64,000 nt of DNA from an uncultured Akkermansia sp. (GCA_905200945.1 CAJKMG010000008.1:40467-104466), one strand, 5' to 3'. Positions 31,597-41,139 are shown, numbered from the stretch's first letter. Translations and numbers: made by a program. Notes: generated by a model from the letters alone, not told the origin.

Positions 31597-32957
31597 AATT
31601 CCTTCCTCTCCTTAAAACCTGCATCAGGGCCCTGGTGCGCAATCCCATGCGCGCGGCCCTCACCATCCTGGGCATCATCATCGGCATTGCCGCAGTAATC
31701 GCCATGGTGGAAATCGGCCAGGGATCTACGCTTCAAATTAAAAATACCATTGCCTCCATGGGAGCGGACACACTGAATATCCGCCCCGGAGCCATCTCCA
31801 AAAGCGGCGTCAATACCGGCGCGGGCGGACGGGCCTCCCTGACCAACGCGGACTGCGAAGCCATCGCGAAGGACTGCCCCATGGTGCTGCGGGCTACCCC
31901 CGTGGTGCGCGCCAGCGGCCAGGTTATTTACGGCAACAAGAACTGGAGCCCGGAAACCGTAGAGGGCGGTTCCGTGGAATACCTGAAAATCAAAAGCTGG
32001 TATGACATGGCGCGAGGCCAGCCCTTCTCCGAGGAAGATGTGGAGCAGGCCAGGCGCGTGTGCGTCATCGGCCAGACGGTGGCCAAAGAACTCTTCGGGG
32101 ACGAAGACCCGCTGGGCAAGGATATCCGCATCAAGAATGTCATGTTCAAAGTCATCGGCATCCTTCAGAAAAAAGGGGCTAACATGATGGGACGCGACCA
32201 GGACGACTCCATCATCCTCCCGTGGACAAGCATCCGCTACCGCCTCCAGGGGCTGGGCGGCGGTTCCACCACCACTTCCACCGGCAACAGCACCACCACC
32301 TTCAACCGGGCGGATAAATACACCGCCAGTTCCGTGGATTACTACACGGAAACTACGGACCAGCCCTATACGGACGCTCCCCATCCGCGGCGCTTCAACA
32401 ATATTGATTCCATCATGGCTCAGATTTCAGACCCGGAACGTTCCTCCGAGGCCATTGACCAGATTACGGAAGTGATCCGCGCCAAACACAACCTCAAGGA
32501 CGGCCAGCTGGACGATTTCCGGGTATGGGACATGGCGGAAATGTCCCGCGCCATGAGCAGCACCACGGAAGTGATGACCAATCTGCTGATGATCGTGGCC
32601 ATGATCTCTCTGGTCGTCGGCGGCGTCGGCATCATGAATATCATGCTCGTTTCCGTCACGGAACGGACCAAGGAAATTGGCCTGCGCATGGCGGTGGGCG
32701 CCCGTCCGCAGGATATTATGCGCCAGTTCCTGCTGGAAGCGGTGCTGCTCTGCGTGGTGGGCGGCGCGCTGGGCATCATGCTCGGCAAGGCGATCTCCAT
32801 CATCGTCAGCCGCACCATGAACTGGGCCACAGCCTCCTCCCCGGAAGCCATGGCTCTGGCTGTAGGCGTCTCCGTATTCATCGGCCTGGCCTTCGGATGG
32901 TACCCCTCCTGGAAGGCGTCCAAGATGGACCCCATTGATGCCCTTCGCCACGAATAA
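31593..32957 (+). CDS. MacB-type ABC transporter permease (FtsX/MacB family)
   Basis: The 454-residue permease has the type VII ABC layout: one N-terminal helix (ALTILGIIIGIAAVIAMVEIG, about 20-42), a large periplasmic domain of some 270 residues (with QAKRVCVIGQTV-type EQARRVCVIGQTVAKELFG), then three C-terminal helices from about 325 with the conserved SVTERTKEIGLRMAVGARPQDI. With the ATPase and MacA it would pump substrates from the periplasm out through the channel. Substrates of such systems include macrolides, peptides and lipopeptides; the actual one is unknown. The periplasmic loop has a Thr/Ser/Asn-rich stretch (TTTSTGNSTTTF). Confidence 0.9.
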   Translation: MKFLPLLKTCIRALVRNPMRAALTILGIIIGIAAVIAMVEIGQGSTLQIKNTIASMGADTLNIRPGAISKSGVNTGAGGRASLTNADCEAIAKDCPMVLRATPVVRASGQVIYGNKNWSPETVEGGSVEYLKIKSWYDMARGQPFSEEDVEQARRVCVIGQTVAKELFGDEDPLGKDIRIKNVMFKVIGILQKKGANMMGRDQDDSIILPWTSIRYRLQGLGGGSTTTSTGNSTTTFNRADKYTASSVDYYTETTDQPYTDAPHPRRFNNIDSIMAQISDPERSSEAIDQITEVIRAKHNLKDGQLDDFRVWDMAEMSRAMSSTTEVMTNLLMIVAMISLVVGGVGIMNIMLVSVTERTKEIGLRMAVGARPQDIMRQFLLEAVLLCVVGGALGIMLGKAISIIVSRTMNWATASSPEAMALAVGVSVFIGLAFGWYPSWKASKMDPIDALRHE

Positions 32958-32978
32958 CACCTTACTTTTTATTTTTCC

Positions 32979-34352
32979 ATGTCATCCACGTTCAAACATC
33001 TCCCCCTTCTGGCCGCCTGTTTCCTTGGCTCCTGCATGGTAGGCCCGGATTTCCGGACGCCGGCCAATGACCTCCCCGCCACGTGGGAGGCGAACAGGCC
33101 CCCCCACAGTTCGGACAAAGATTTGCGTTCCTGGTGGAATATCTTTGGAGACCCCCAGCTCAACCGCCTGGTCTCCACCTCCCTCAACAACAATCCGGAC
33201 ATGAAGGTGGCTTTGCTCCGCATCCGGGAGGCCAGGGAAAAACTCCGCGTCTCCCAGGCATCCCTGCTTCCCTCCGCAGACGCCAGCGCCGGGTGGAGCC
33301 TGTCCCCGGACAGAGGTTTTCGCAGCTCCACTTCCCAGAACTTCTCCCTGGGAGCGTCCACCTCCTGGGAGCTGGACCTCTTTGGCGGCAACCGGCGTTC
33401 CATCGAGGCCTCCCGCGCCTCCCTCATGTCCACGGAAGCTTCCGCAGGAGCCGTGCGCACAGCCCTGCTGGCGGACGTCGCTACGGCCTACTTTGACTGG
33501 ATTACCGCCTGCGAACAGCTCCGCATCGCCAGGGAACAACTGGAAATCCAACGCAGCACCCTCACCATTGCGGAAAAACGCTACAAAACGGAATTCGCCC
33601 CCCGTCTGGATGTGGAGCAAGCCACCTCCACCGTCGCCTCCACGGAAAGCCGCATCCCGCAACTGGAAGCACAGGTGGCCTCCTCTAAAAACCAGCTCGC
33701 CGTGTTGCTGGGCACCTATAATTCCCGTGTAGAACTGACGTTGCCCAAAGCCTCCGTCTTTGAAAAAACGCCTGTCGTTCCGGTAGGCCTCCCCTCCGAA
33801 CTCCTGCGGCGCAGGCCAGACGTTATCGCCGCTGAGGCGGACCTGCACGCGGCCGTGGCCAACGTAGGCGTAGCCGTAGCGGATCTGTACCCGCGCTTCA
33901 GCCTGACGGGTTCCCTTTCCAGCCGCGGCGGAGATTTCGGCCAGCTCTTCAGGGAAAACAACAACGCGTGGTCCCTGGGAGGGAACCTGCTTCAGACCCT
34001 GTTCCAGGGCGGAGCCCTGAGAGCCACGGTACGCGCCCAGAAAGCCGTGGCGGAACAAGCAGCGGAAACCTACCGCAAAACGCTCATTACCGCTGTTTCC
34101 GAGGTAGAGGACGCCCTGATCGCCTATGGCAACTATACCTCCCAGATGCAATACCTGCACAAGGAAAACAACGCCAACAAAGAAGCGTTCCAGCTCTCCC
34201 GCACCCTGTACATCAACGGCGAGACGGACTTCCTGAACGTGATCACCGCGCAGCGTTCCTGGCTCAGCTCGGAAGAGTCCCTGGTCACCATGAAGCAGAA
34301 CATCCGCAAGGCCGTAGTGCAGCTCGCGCGTGCGCTGGGCGGGGGATGGTAA
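32979..34352 (+). CDS. Outer membrane efflux factor, NodT/TolC-like lipoprotein
   Basis: This 457-residue outer-membrane channel protein has a lipoprotein signal ending LGSC (Cys19) and MVGPDFRTP, the usual mature start of NodT/OprM proteins. It contains the two repeated helical hairpin halves (SLNNNPDMKVALLRIREAREKL and AEADLHAAVANVGVAVADLYPRFSLTGSL) that form the periplasmic barrel. It would trimerise and dock on MacA. It starts 22 bases after the permease and closes the operon. The nearby RND pump has no channel gene of its own, so this channel may serve both. Confidence 0.9.
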   Translation: MSSTFKHLPLLAACFLGSCMVGPDFRTPANDLPATWEANRPPHSSDKDLRSWWNIFGDPQLNRLVSTSLNNNPDMKVALLRIREAREKLRVSQASLLPSADASAGWSLSPDRGFRSSTSQNFSLGASTSWELDLFGGNRRSIEASRASLMSTEASAGAVRTALLADVATAYFDWITACEQLRIAREQLEIQRSTLTIAEKRYKTEFAPRLDVEQATSTVASTESRIPQLEAQVASSKNQLAVLLGTYNSRVELTLPKASVFEKTPVVPVGLPSELLRRRPDVIAAEADLHAAVANVGVAVADLYPRFSLTGSLSSRGGDFGQLFRENNNAWSLGGNLLQTLFQGGALRATVRAQKAVAEQAAETYRKTLITAVSEVEDALIAYGNYTSQMQYLHKENNANKEAFQLSRTLYINGETDFLNVITAQRSWLSSEESLVTMKQNIRKAVVQLARALGGGW

Positions 34353-34559
34353 TCAAACGGACCACTCCAAAAGGCCGGGTTCACTATCCCCGGCAAACGG
34401 AACCCTGATTTTTCAACAGGGAACAGGGCAGCAAGGGAATGACGGAAGAATCATTCTTTTGCGCCCCCACGTTCAGATTAAAAAAGGCCCGCAAGAACAG
34501 GAACTAATAAAACTATCCGGAAACTTCCGATGGGATTGAACAGATAGCCAGGGCTCAGG

Positions 34560-35696
34560 TTAAGAACACTCTTCAGCCACTTCTTTCATGACTGCGTCAA
34601 TAAGGTTCCGGGTTTTCACGCCGGGCAGCACGTTCAGGTCCATGCGGTTCATCGCGTAGCCGAAGGAAAGGCCGTGGGCCGGATCCGCAAAGGCATGGGA
34701 ACCGCCCGCCCCTGCATGACCGAAGCCGCCGGAGCCGAACAGATGGCGCAGCTTGCGGCCTGTGGCGGGGTCTGTGGGATCATGCATGAAGCCGCAGGAA
34801 AAGGCGGTGGGCGTTTTCAGCGTCAGGTCCGGCCCGTCAATGACGACGTTCCGCATCCAGCCGCGCACGGCGGACGGAAACACCCGGAGTTCGTCCAGTC
34901 CCAGGCAGGCCTGGTAGAACTGCGCCATGCCGCAGGCGGAAGCCACGCCGCCGAAGGCCGGAACTCCGGACACCCACGCTTCCGGCGTGTTCATCTGCCG
35001 CACACTGTTCAGCCCTATCAGAGTATTGAACGCACGGTGTACGGGCGTGCCCTTGTTCATGTATTCCAGATAAAACGGCGTCCCCATGTTGGACATGTCC
35101 ATCTTGCCGGGATACAGCGTCGCCACGCGGTTCCATTCGGATTCCGGCAACCTGATGTAAAAGTCCAGATTCAACGGTTTGCGGATGTATTCCTCCCAGT
35201 AACGCCACAGGCGTTCCCCGGTCAGCCGCAGCATGAGTTCATCAAGCATCACCCCGTAAGTATGCGGATGGTAGCCGTGTTCCGGCGGCTGCCACGCCGG
35301 AACGGTTTCCTCCAGGGCGCGCACGCAATCCTCATGGTCAAATACGCTTGCCGTCCGGGAAAAAGCCGCCAAACCGCATTGATGGGACATCATCTGCGCG
35401 ATGGATGCATAGGGCAGCGGGAATTCAGGCCACAGTTCCCCCATGCTCATCTGCGGCGAAGCTCCCTGCTGGTGCAGGGCCAGCAGAAGGGCGGCGGATG
35501 CGGCTCCCTTGGTGGCGGAGTAAACGGGCACCAGCGAATGTTCCGTCCACGGATGCGTTTCATCCGCTGCGGCAAACCCGGAATGCAGGGAAACGATCTC
35601 CCTTCCCTCCTTCCAGACAGAAACGGAGGCGCCCAATTCTCCGTAGTTACGGAAATTTTCCTGAAAAGCTTCAGTTATCTGCCGGTACTCATTCAT
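34560..35696 (-). CDS. Serine hydrolase of the class C beta-lactamase/EstB family
   Basis: The 378-residue protein has the S-x-x-K motif SATK (Ser60, Lys63) after LVPVY, and a C-terminal GSGGFGHAGAGGSHAFADP with the HxG motif that replaces KTG. These fit the beta-lactamase-fold esterases (EstB) and peptide hydrolases. The tyrosine motif would be in HPHTYGVMLDE near 180. No signal peptide is visible, so it is probably cytoplasmic and more likely an esterase than a resistance enzyme. It lies between the two efflux operons, convergent with the outer membrane factor gene and on the same strand as the RND genes but after their terminator. Confidence 0.82.
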   Translation of the reverse strand: MNEYRQITEAFQENFRNYGELGASVSVWKEGREIVSLHSGFAAADETHPWTEHSLVPVYSATKGAASAALLLALHQQGASPQMSMGELWPEFPLPYASIAQMMSHQCGLAAFSRTASVFDHEDCVRALEETVPAWQPPEHGYHPHTYGVMLDELMLRLTGERLWRYWEEYIRKPLNLDFYIRLPESEWNRVATLYPGKMDMSNMGTPFYLEYMNKGTPVHRAFNTLIGLNSVRQMNTPEAWVSGVPAFGGVASACGMAQFYQACLGLDELRVFPSAVRGWMRNVVIDGPDLTLKTPTAFSCGFMHDPTDPATGRKLRHLFGSGGFGHAGAGGSHAFADPAHGLSFGYAMNRMDLNVLPGVKTRNLIDAVMKEVAEECS

Positions 35697-35767
35697 TCCC
35701 TTAAAATGGCCCGGCGTTACTCCCGGCGTCCGGACAGGAGAATACTCCCCTCCGGCTCCGAAAGCAA

Positions 35768-35802
35768 GTTCCGGCGCTGCCCTGGATGGTCAGCGCCGGA
35801 AC
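35768..35802 (-). terminator. Strong hairpin terminator after the RND pump gene
   Basis: GTTCCGGCGCTG and CAGCGCCGGAAC (35768-35779 and 35791-35802) form a perfect 12-bp stem with an 11-base loop. On the minus strand it is followed by TTGCTTT. It lies 18 bases after the pump stop and separates it from the serine hydrolase. Confidence 0.6.
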
Positions 35803-35820
35803 AGGACAAGCTGTAAAATA

Positions 35821-38800
35821 TCAGTCCTTCGTATGGGCGGCCAGGTATTTCCTGGCTCCCACTTCATCCGGATCCTCCTTCAGATCATTCAGGGAGAATT
35901 GAATACGGAATAATCTCATAATGAACACATAAGAACATGGAATCAGAAAAGCGCCCACCAGCGTCGCCACGCCCATGCCGATCACTACTACCGTACCGAT
36001 AGCGTTGCGCGCCAAGGCGCCGGAACCGGAGGAGAGCATCAGGGGGATACATCCCAGAACAAATGCCAGCGAAGTCATCAGAATGGGACGCAGGCGCAGA
36101 CGCGCGGCAGCTAGAGCAGCCTCCATCAAGCCCTTGCCGCGTTGCATTTCCAGATTGGCGAATTCCACGATGAGGATGGCGTTCTTGGCCGCCAGCCCCA
36201 CCAGCATCACCAGACCGATCTGCGCATAGAGCGTCAGCTCCATGCCCTGCCAGAACAATCCGGCATAGGCCCCCAGCACGGCAATGGGAACCGTGAGGAA
36301 AACCGCCAGGGGAAGAGACCATTTCTCATAAAGCGCCACCAGGATAAGGAAGGCGAAAACGGCGGACATGGTGAAGATGGCCCCCAGCCCAATGCTGTTG
36401 CGCACTTTATTTTCCTGGAAGCTCATGTCCTGGTAGTCGAAGCCAACCTTCGTGGGGTCCATCGTCTGACGGAATACTTCCTCCAGCGCGTCCATCACCT
36501 GCTGGGTGGAGTGGCCGGGCCGGGGCATCACGTTCAATTTGGCGGCGTTGTAGATGTTATGGTGCATTACGAATTCCGTATCCTCTATCTCCCTGATGTT
36601 CACCAGGGCGGAGAGAGGCACGCGGGCTCCTTCCGCGTTCGTGACAAAGAAGCCGTCCATCTTTTCCAGGCTGGCGCGGTCTTCGCCCTGTGCCTGGATA
36701 TACACCTGCCACTGCTGGCCGAAGGCATTGAAGTAATTGATGAAGGAGGAACCGTTGTAGGAGGCCAGAATGCCGTTGGCCGCGTCAATATCCACCTTGT
36801 GGAATTTGCATTTTTCCTTGTCCAGGTTCACGTACTTCTGCGGCATGTCCGCCATCATCATGTCCATGCACAAGGCTATTTCCGGACGCCGGGAAGCCGC
36901 TTCCTGGAACCGTTGCACCTGTTCATGCAGATAAGCCACGCCCTGCCCTTCCAGATCCTCCAGTACCATCGTAACCCCGTTGGCGGTTCCCACGCCGGGG
37001 ATGGCGGGAGGTTCCAGCACCATCGCCATGCCGTCCAGGCCGGCCTGGGCCAGCTTTCCCTGAAGCTTTCTGGCCAGCTCCGCGGAGGTTTCCGGCCGTT
37101 CGCTCCAGTCCTTGAGCTCAATGTAGGCAATGCAGGCGCCGGGAGTCTGCACGCTGTTGAGGATGTTGAGCCCCACCACAGTAGTAAGGTTCTTCACGGC
37201 GGGATCCTGAAGCGCCGCCTCAAATTTTTTGTCCTGTTCATAGGCAACCTGCAGGGAGGTATTCGGCTTCAGGATCAGGCAGGCCAGCAGAAAGCCCTGG
37301 TCCTCATCCGGAAGAAAGCCGCCGGGAACGCGCTCCGCCACAGGAGCCACCGCCCCCCAGAATAACAACAGGAGGGGGATGGAAATCGCCAGCTTGCGGG
37401 CCAGGCTTCCGCACATGCGGGTATAGCCGTTGGAGACACGTCCGTAACACCGGTTGAACAAACGGTGAAATGGGGAGAAGAGGCTCTTCCTGCCCGCATT
37501 CCGGGGTTTCAGCAACAGGGCGCACAAAGCAGGGGAAAGCGTCAGCGCATTAAAAGCGGAAATGAGCATGGAAATGGCGATGGTCACGGCGAACTGCTTG
37601 AATAGCGTTCCCGTGATGCCTTCCAGCAGCAGGGAAGGCAGGAACACCGCCGCCAGCACCAGGGCAATGGCGATGACGGGGCCGGATACCTCCTGCATGG
37701 CGGCGAAGGAAGCCATGCGCGGATTGAGTCCTTTGTCTATGTGCTCTTGCACGGCTTCCACCACCACAATGGCGTCATCCACTACCAGGCCGATGGCCAG
37801 CACCATGCCAAGAAGGGAAATGGTATTCAGAGAAAAACCCAGTACGGGGAAAAGGCAGAAGGTGGAAATAAGGGAAACCGGGACGGCGATGAGCGGAATG
37901 AGGGTGGCGCGCCAGTTTTGAAGGAAAACATACACGACCAGGGCCACCAGAATAACGGCTTCCATGAACGTGTGCTTGATTTCATCAATGGAATAGCGCA
38001 CCGCCGTAGTCGTATCCAGGGAAACGCGCCCGGTAATTCCTTCCGGCATCAGCGGAGCCTTGGCTTCCAGCAGTTTTTCCACGCGGTCCGCCGTGGCGAT
38101 GGCGTTGGACCCCGGAGACTGGAAAATAACGACAGCCGCGGAAACCTCTCCGTTCAGGCGGCCGGTGGCGGAATAATCTTCAGCTCCCAATTCCACCTTG
38201 GCAATGTCTTTCAGGTACAGGATTTCATCACCGTTCTGGCGAATGATGATGTCTTCAAATTCATGGGGCTCCGAAAGACGCCCCTGAGTGCGCACGGTAA
38301 TGGTCTGCTCCTGGCCGTCCGGCACGGGGTCCGCCCCGATCTTGCCGCCGGGGTTGGTGGTGTTCTGGGCGGAGATGGCGCCCCGCACTTCATTGACGGA
38401 AACGCCGTAATGGGTCATTTTGGACGTATCCAGCCAGATGCGGATGGCATAACGCCCCGCGCCGTACACCTGAACTTCCCCCACGCCCTCCACGCGCTTG
38501 AGTTCATCCACCAGCTTCACCTGGGCATAGTTCGCCAAATCCACGGAATGATAACTGCCGTCCGGGGACGTCAGGGAATAAATCATCAGCGGAAGCCCCG
38601 GCTGCTGCTTGATGGTCACGCCCGTGCTCTGAACTTCCTGCGGAAGCTGGGAGGAGGCCTGCCCATAGCGCATATTGGTCAGCACCTGGTCAATATCCGT
38701 ATCGGAACCCGGTTCAAAAATGACGGAAAGGTTATACACGCCGTTGTTGGAGGAAACGGACGTCATGTAGTCCATGCCCTGCACGCCGGAAATCTGGCGT

Positions 38801-38997
38801 TCCAGGGGAGTGCCCACGGAATCCGCCACCGCCTGCGCATTGGCCCCCGGAAACATGGCCTGAAGCTGGATAGTGCGCGGCGTGATTTCCGGATACTGGG
38901 AAACAGGCAGGTTGAACATGCAGACCAGCCCCAGCAGCGTGGTCACAATGGCAATCACGGCGGCGATTGCGGGATGCTTGATGAAAAACGCACTCAT
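35821..38997 (-). CDS. RND multidrug efflux pump, HAE1 (AcrB/MexB-like) family
   Basis: The 1058-residue inner-membrane pump starts with the AcrB-type MSAFFIKHPAIAAVIAIV and NLPVSQYPEITPRTIQLQA. It has two large periplasmic loops and about 12 helices, and GLVVDDAIVVVEAV near residue 400 carries the paired Asp residues of the proton relay. The second half repeats the plan (VLGAYAGLFWQGMELTLYAQIGLVMLVGL). Hydrophobic drugs, detergents or bile salts are likely substrates. It follows the adaptor by three bases and is the last gene of the marR-adaptor-pump operon. Confidence 0.95.
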   Translation of the reverse strand: MSAFFIKHPAIAAVIAIVTTLLGLVCMFNLPVSQYPEITPRTIQLQAMFPGANAQAVADSVGTPLERQISGVQGMDYMTSVSSNNGVYNLSVIFEPGSDTDIDQVLTNMRYGQASSQLPQEVQSTGVTIKQQPGLPLMIYSLTSPDGSYHSVDLANYAQVKLVDELKRVEGVGEVQVYGAGRYAIRIWLDTSKMTHYGVSVNEVRGAISAQNTTNPGGKIGADPVPDGQEQTITVRTQGRLSEPHEFEDIIIRQNGDEILYLKDIAKVELGAEDYSATGRLNGEVSAAVVIFQSPGSNAIATADRVEKLLEAKAPLMPEGITGRVSLDTTTAVRYSIDEIKHTFMEAVILVALVVYVFLQNWRATLIPLIAVPVSLISTFCLFPVLGFSLNTISLLGMVLAIGLVVDDAIVVVEAVQEHIDKGLNPRMASFAAMQEVSGPVIAIALVLAAVFLPSLLLEGITGTLFKQFAVTIAISMLISAFNALTLSPALCALLLKPRNAGRKSLFSPFHRLFNRCYGRVSNGYTRMCGSLARKLAISIPLLLLFWGAVAPVAERVPGGFLPDEDQGFLLACLILKPNTSLQVAYEQDKKFEAALQDPAVKNLTTVVGLNILNSVQTPGACIAYIELKDWSERPETSAELARKLQGKLAQAGLDGMAMVLEPPAIPGVGTANGVTMVLEDLEGQGVAYLHEQVQRFQEAASRRPEIALCMDMMMADMPQKYVNLDKEKCKFHKVDIDAANGILASYNGSSFINYFNAFGQQWQVYIQAQGEDRASLEKMDGFFVTNAEGARVPLSALVNIREIEDTEFVMHHNIYNAAKLNVMPRPGHSTQQVMDALEEVFRQTMDPTKVGFDYQDMSFQENKVRNSIGLGAIFTMSAVFAFLILVALYEKWSLPLAVFLTVPIAVLGAYAGLFWQGMELTLYAQIGLVMLVGLAAKNAILIVEFANLEMQRGKGLMEAALAAARLRLRPILMTSLAFVLGCIPLMLSSGSGALARNAIGTVVVIGMGVATLVGAFLIPCSYVFIMRLFRIQFSLNDLKEDPDEVGARKYLAAHTKD

Positions 38998-39000
38998 GGC

Positions 39001-40341
39001 TTATTTGGCAGTTACGGAAGGAGTGGTGGAAACAGGAGCGGTATAGATAAAGGGAACGGGGACAACCGTCCCGAACCCTTCCGTGGCTCCATGTTCCCGC
39101 ATCAGGCTGTTCGCCTTGGAATACTGGGCGGCCATCATGCCGCCTTCCACGATGACGGGAGCATCCGCAGGCTTGCCGTACCCTATCTCCTTCAGAGATT
39201 CCGGAATGGGCCTGACCGTTCCCGTCACCATCTGCATCAGCATGGGGGCCGTGCCGCCCTTGCCGTCAGGCATGTCAAGGACTACGGTTTCCCCCGGCTG
39301 CACGTCAATGCGGCGCGGCGTCCCGTCCGGAGCCACCACCATGATGTTGCGGTGGTTCATGGAAGAAAGCAGGGCGCGGGCGGGAACCAGCAACGCATCC
39401 TTCTCCGTACCCGTCACGGCGCGCACACGCACCGCCATTCCGGAACGCAGTTTCAAATCCGGATTGGGAATATGGCCGATGAAATTGACGGTGCCCGTCG
39501 AACGGCTCACCTCGCTGTCCACGGAAACCACCTTCCCCTTCTTTTCAAAGACGGAGCCGTCTTCCAGAATCAGTTCAAAATCCGGCATGTCTCCCATGCG
39601 ACCGGTTTTCACATTCACGGTTCCATCCATCAGGCGGCTGAGAACCTGTTTTCCCGTCACGGAAAAATCCACCCGGATGGGGTCGATGGAAGACATGGTA
39701 GTGAGCGGCGAGCCGCTGGCGGAAATCAGTTCCCCCACGCTGGCCGTCGCCTTGGAAGCCAGTCCCCGGAACGGCGCGCGTACTTTGGTGCGGTCCAGAT
39801 TAATCCGGGCGTTTTCCAGGGAGGCTTCCGCCTGCTTGATGCCCGCTTCCGCCTGTTCCAGAGCGGCCTGCATCTCCTTAAGGTTCTGTTGCGCATCCGT
39901 CAGGTTCTTGACGGAAATAGCCCCCGTCCTGATCAGTTTGTCATAGCGGTCCAAATCTTTCTGCACCCTGTCCAGAGAAGCTTCCGCCTGAAGTTTGACG
40001 GCGCGAGCCGTAGCCAGGTTGGCCTCCTCCCGGTCCACGGCGGCCTGATAGGTAGCCGGATCAATTTCAAAGAGCAATTCTCCCTTGTCGCAGACGGAGC
40101 CGTCCCAGTAAACCTGACGCATCAGTGTTCCGGAAACCTGCGGCCTGATGTCCGCCTGCTCCACCCCGCGCAAATGGCCGAACCAGGAAGATTTCAACTC
40201 CACCGTTCTCTGCTCCATATTCATCACGGAAACCTTGAGCGGGGGCATTTCCCTCCGGTTTGCAGCATCCGCGGCGCCATTGTCTTCCCGGCACCCTGCC
40301 AGCCCGCACAGGGCCGCTATCAGTATATAGTGTGCTTTCAT
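39001..40341 (-). CDS. RND periplasmic adaptor lipoprotein (AcrA/MexA-like)
   Basis: From the ATG at 40341 the 446-residue adaptor has a lipoprotein signal (MKAHYILIAALCGLAGC, Cys17). The order is PPLKVSVMNMEQRTVEL, the barrel-sandwich half DIRPQVSGTLMRQVYWDGS, a coiled-coil hairpin (about 90-170), and RAPFRGLASKATASVGELIS. A beta-barrel and membrane-proximal domain follow. It bridges the RND pump and an outer membrane channel. The longer frame (to 40386) would include the operator and is rejected. Its promoter carries the palindrome shared with marR. Confidence 0.92.
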   Translation of the reverse strand: MKAHYILIAALCGLAGCREDNGAADAANRREMPPLKVSVMNMEQRTVELKSSWFGHLRGVEQADIRPQVSGTLMRQVYWDGSVCDKGELLFEIDPATYQAAVDREEANLATARAVKLQAEASLDRVQKDLDRYDKLIRTGAISVKNLTDAQQNLKEMQAALEQAEAGIKQAEASLENARINLDRTKVRAPFRGLASKATASVGELISASGSPLTTMSSIDPIRVDFSVTGKQVLSRLMDGTVNVKTGRMGDMPDFELILEDGSVFEKKGKVVSVDSEVSRSTGTVNFIGHIPNPDLKLRSGMAVRVRAVTGTEKDALLVPARALLSSMNHRNIMVVAPDGTPRRIDVQPGETVVLDMPDGKGGTAPMLMQMVTGTVRPIPESLKEIGYGKPADAPVIVEGGMMAAQYSKANSLMREHGATEGFGTVVPVPFIYTAPVSTTPSVTAK

Positions 40342-40357
40342 GTTGTTGGATAATAAC

Positions 40358-40386
40358 ATTATTGAAGCATGCTTCATATTTTTCAA
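40358..40386 (-). promoter_or_regulatory. Promoter of the adaptor-pump operon with operator in the spacer
   Basis: On the minus strand, TTGAAA (40381-40386) and AATAAT (40358-40363) are 17 bases apart, and the 14-bp palindrome sits between them. A bound repressor would block RNA polymerase. The start of transcription should be near 40351. Confidence 0.6.
40363..40376. promoter_or_regulatory. MarR operator, copy 1 (TGAAGCATGCTTCA)
   Basis: This perfect 14-bp palindrome recurs unchanged at 40854-40867, before marR itself. Location between -35 and -10 of the pump promoter and the marR neighbour make it the likely binding site. Confidence 0.75.
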
Positions 40387-40420
40387 AACCTGTTTACCGA
40401 AAAAAACGCACGGGACTTTA

Positions 40421-40846
40421 TTATTTGAGATTGTCGTACATGCGCCGGAGCAGCTCCCTCAGCATGCTGCGGCTTTCCTCCGGCACCCCGTCCAGCAGCG
40501 TATTTTCAATCACTCCTATCTGCTGGCAAATGGCCTCATGAACGCTCCGGCTCATATCCGTCAGATACACATTCTTCAGCCGTCCGTCTTCACTGTCAAA
40601 AGCCGTGATTACCCAGCCCTTCTGTTCCAGCCTCTGGACAATTCCCTTAACCGTGGTATGGGAGACCCCCAAATGCCGCTCTATGTCCCTCTGGGAGACG
40701 TTTTCTCCGTCACGGGACATCAGGTAAGCCAGCACCCGGCCCTGGGAGGCCGTAACACGTTCCAGAGTCAAGCTGCGCGTGAGCATCATATCCACGCGGT
40801 CCGTAATCATTTTCATCAAAAACGAAATCGTAAAAGGGTCGGCCAT
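40421..40846 (-). CDS. MarR-family transcriptional repressor of the RND pump
   Basis: The 141-residue regulator has the winged-helix domain: SQGRVLAYLMSRDGENVSQRDIERHLGVSHTTVKGIVQRLEQKGWV, then a wing (SEDGRLKNVYLTDMSR) and a C-terminal dimer helix (SRSMLRELLRRMYDNL). The ATG at 40846 (MADPF) is preferred; starting at 40861 would place the start codon inside the operator. It is the first gene of the pump cluster, with one operator before it and one before the adaptor, so it likely represses both and is released by a ligand. Confidence 0.9.
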   Translation of the reverse strand: MADPFTISFLMKMITDRVDMMLTRSLTLERVTASQGRVLAYLMSRDGENVSQRDIERHLGVSHTTVKGIVQRLEQKGWVITAFDSEDGRLKNVYLTDMSRSVHEAICQQIGVIENTLLDGVPEESRSMLRELLRRMYDNLK

Positions 40847-40853
40847 AAAACAA

Positions 40854-40867
40854 TGAAGCATGCTTCA
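40854..40867. promoter_or_regulatory. MarR operator, copy 2 (TGAAGCATGCTTCA)
   Basis: The same perfect 14-bp palindrome as copy 1, eight bases before the marR start codon and just after its predicted transcription start. This fits autoregulation. A second dyad, GTACC-TATC-GGTAC, lies at 40873-40886. Confidence 0.75.
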
Positions 40868-40879
40868 AAAATGTACCGA

Positions 40880-40908
40880 TAGGTACTCTTTATCCGGAGG
40901 CAAGTCAA
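40880..40908 (-). promoter_or_regulatory. Promoter of marR
   Basis: On the minus strand, TTGACT (40903-40908) and TACCTA (40880-40885) are 17 bases apart. Transcription would start near 40873 and run through the operator. Confidence 0.6.
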
Positions 40909-41139
40909 GCGGAATCAGAATGACAGAGCACGGGAAAAACACGTTACCCTCACCAGTAAAAATAAATCAAATCTGTTCTCTATCAATAAATTAAAAGACA
41001 AATCATCAATAATCCGAGCATCAGATCATTTCCCACATTCATCATCCGGCACTTCCCCGCAAACATACCCCTTCCAGCCACAGGAAACCAATGCTCCGCG
41101 CAGGGATAAAGAAAAAATACCTAAGGAATGGCCCGCATA

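Noticed and set aside
37741..40353. 870-codon plus-strand open frame opposite the RND adaptor and pump genes
   Set aside because: It lies wholly antisense to two well-recognised genes and has an odd composition (His/Gly/Arg rich). It is a by-product of codon bias.
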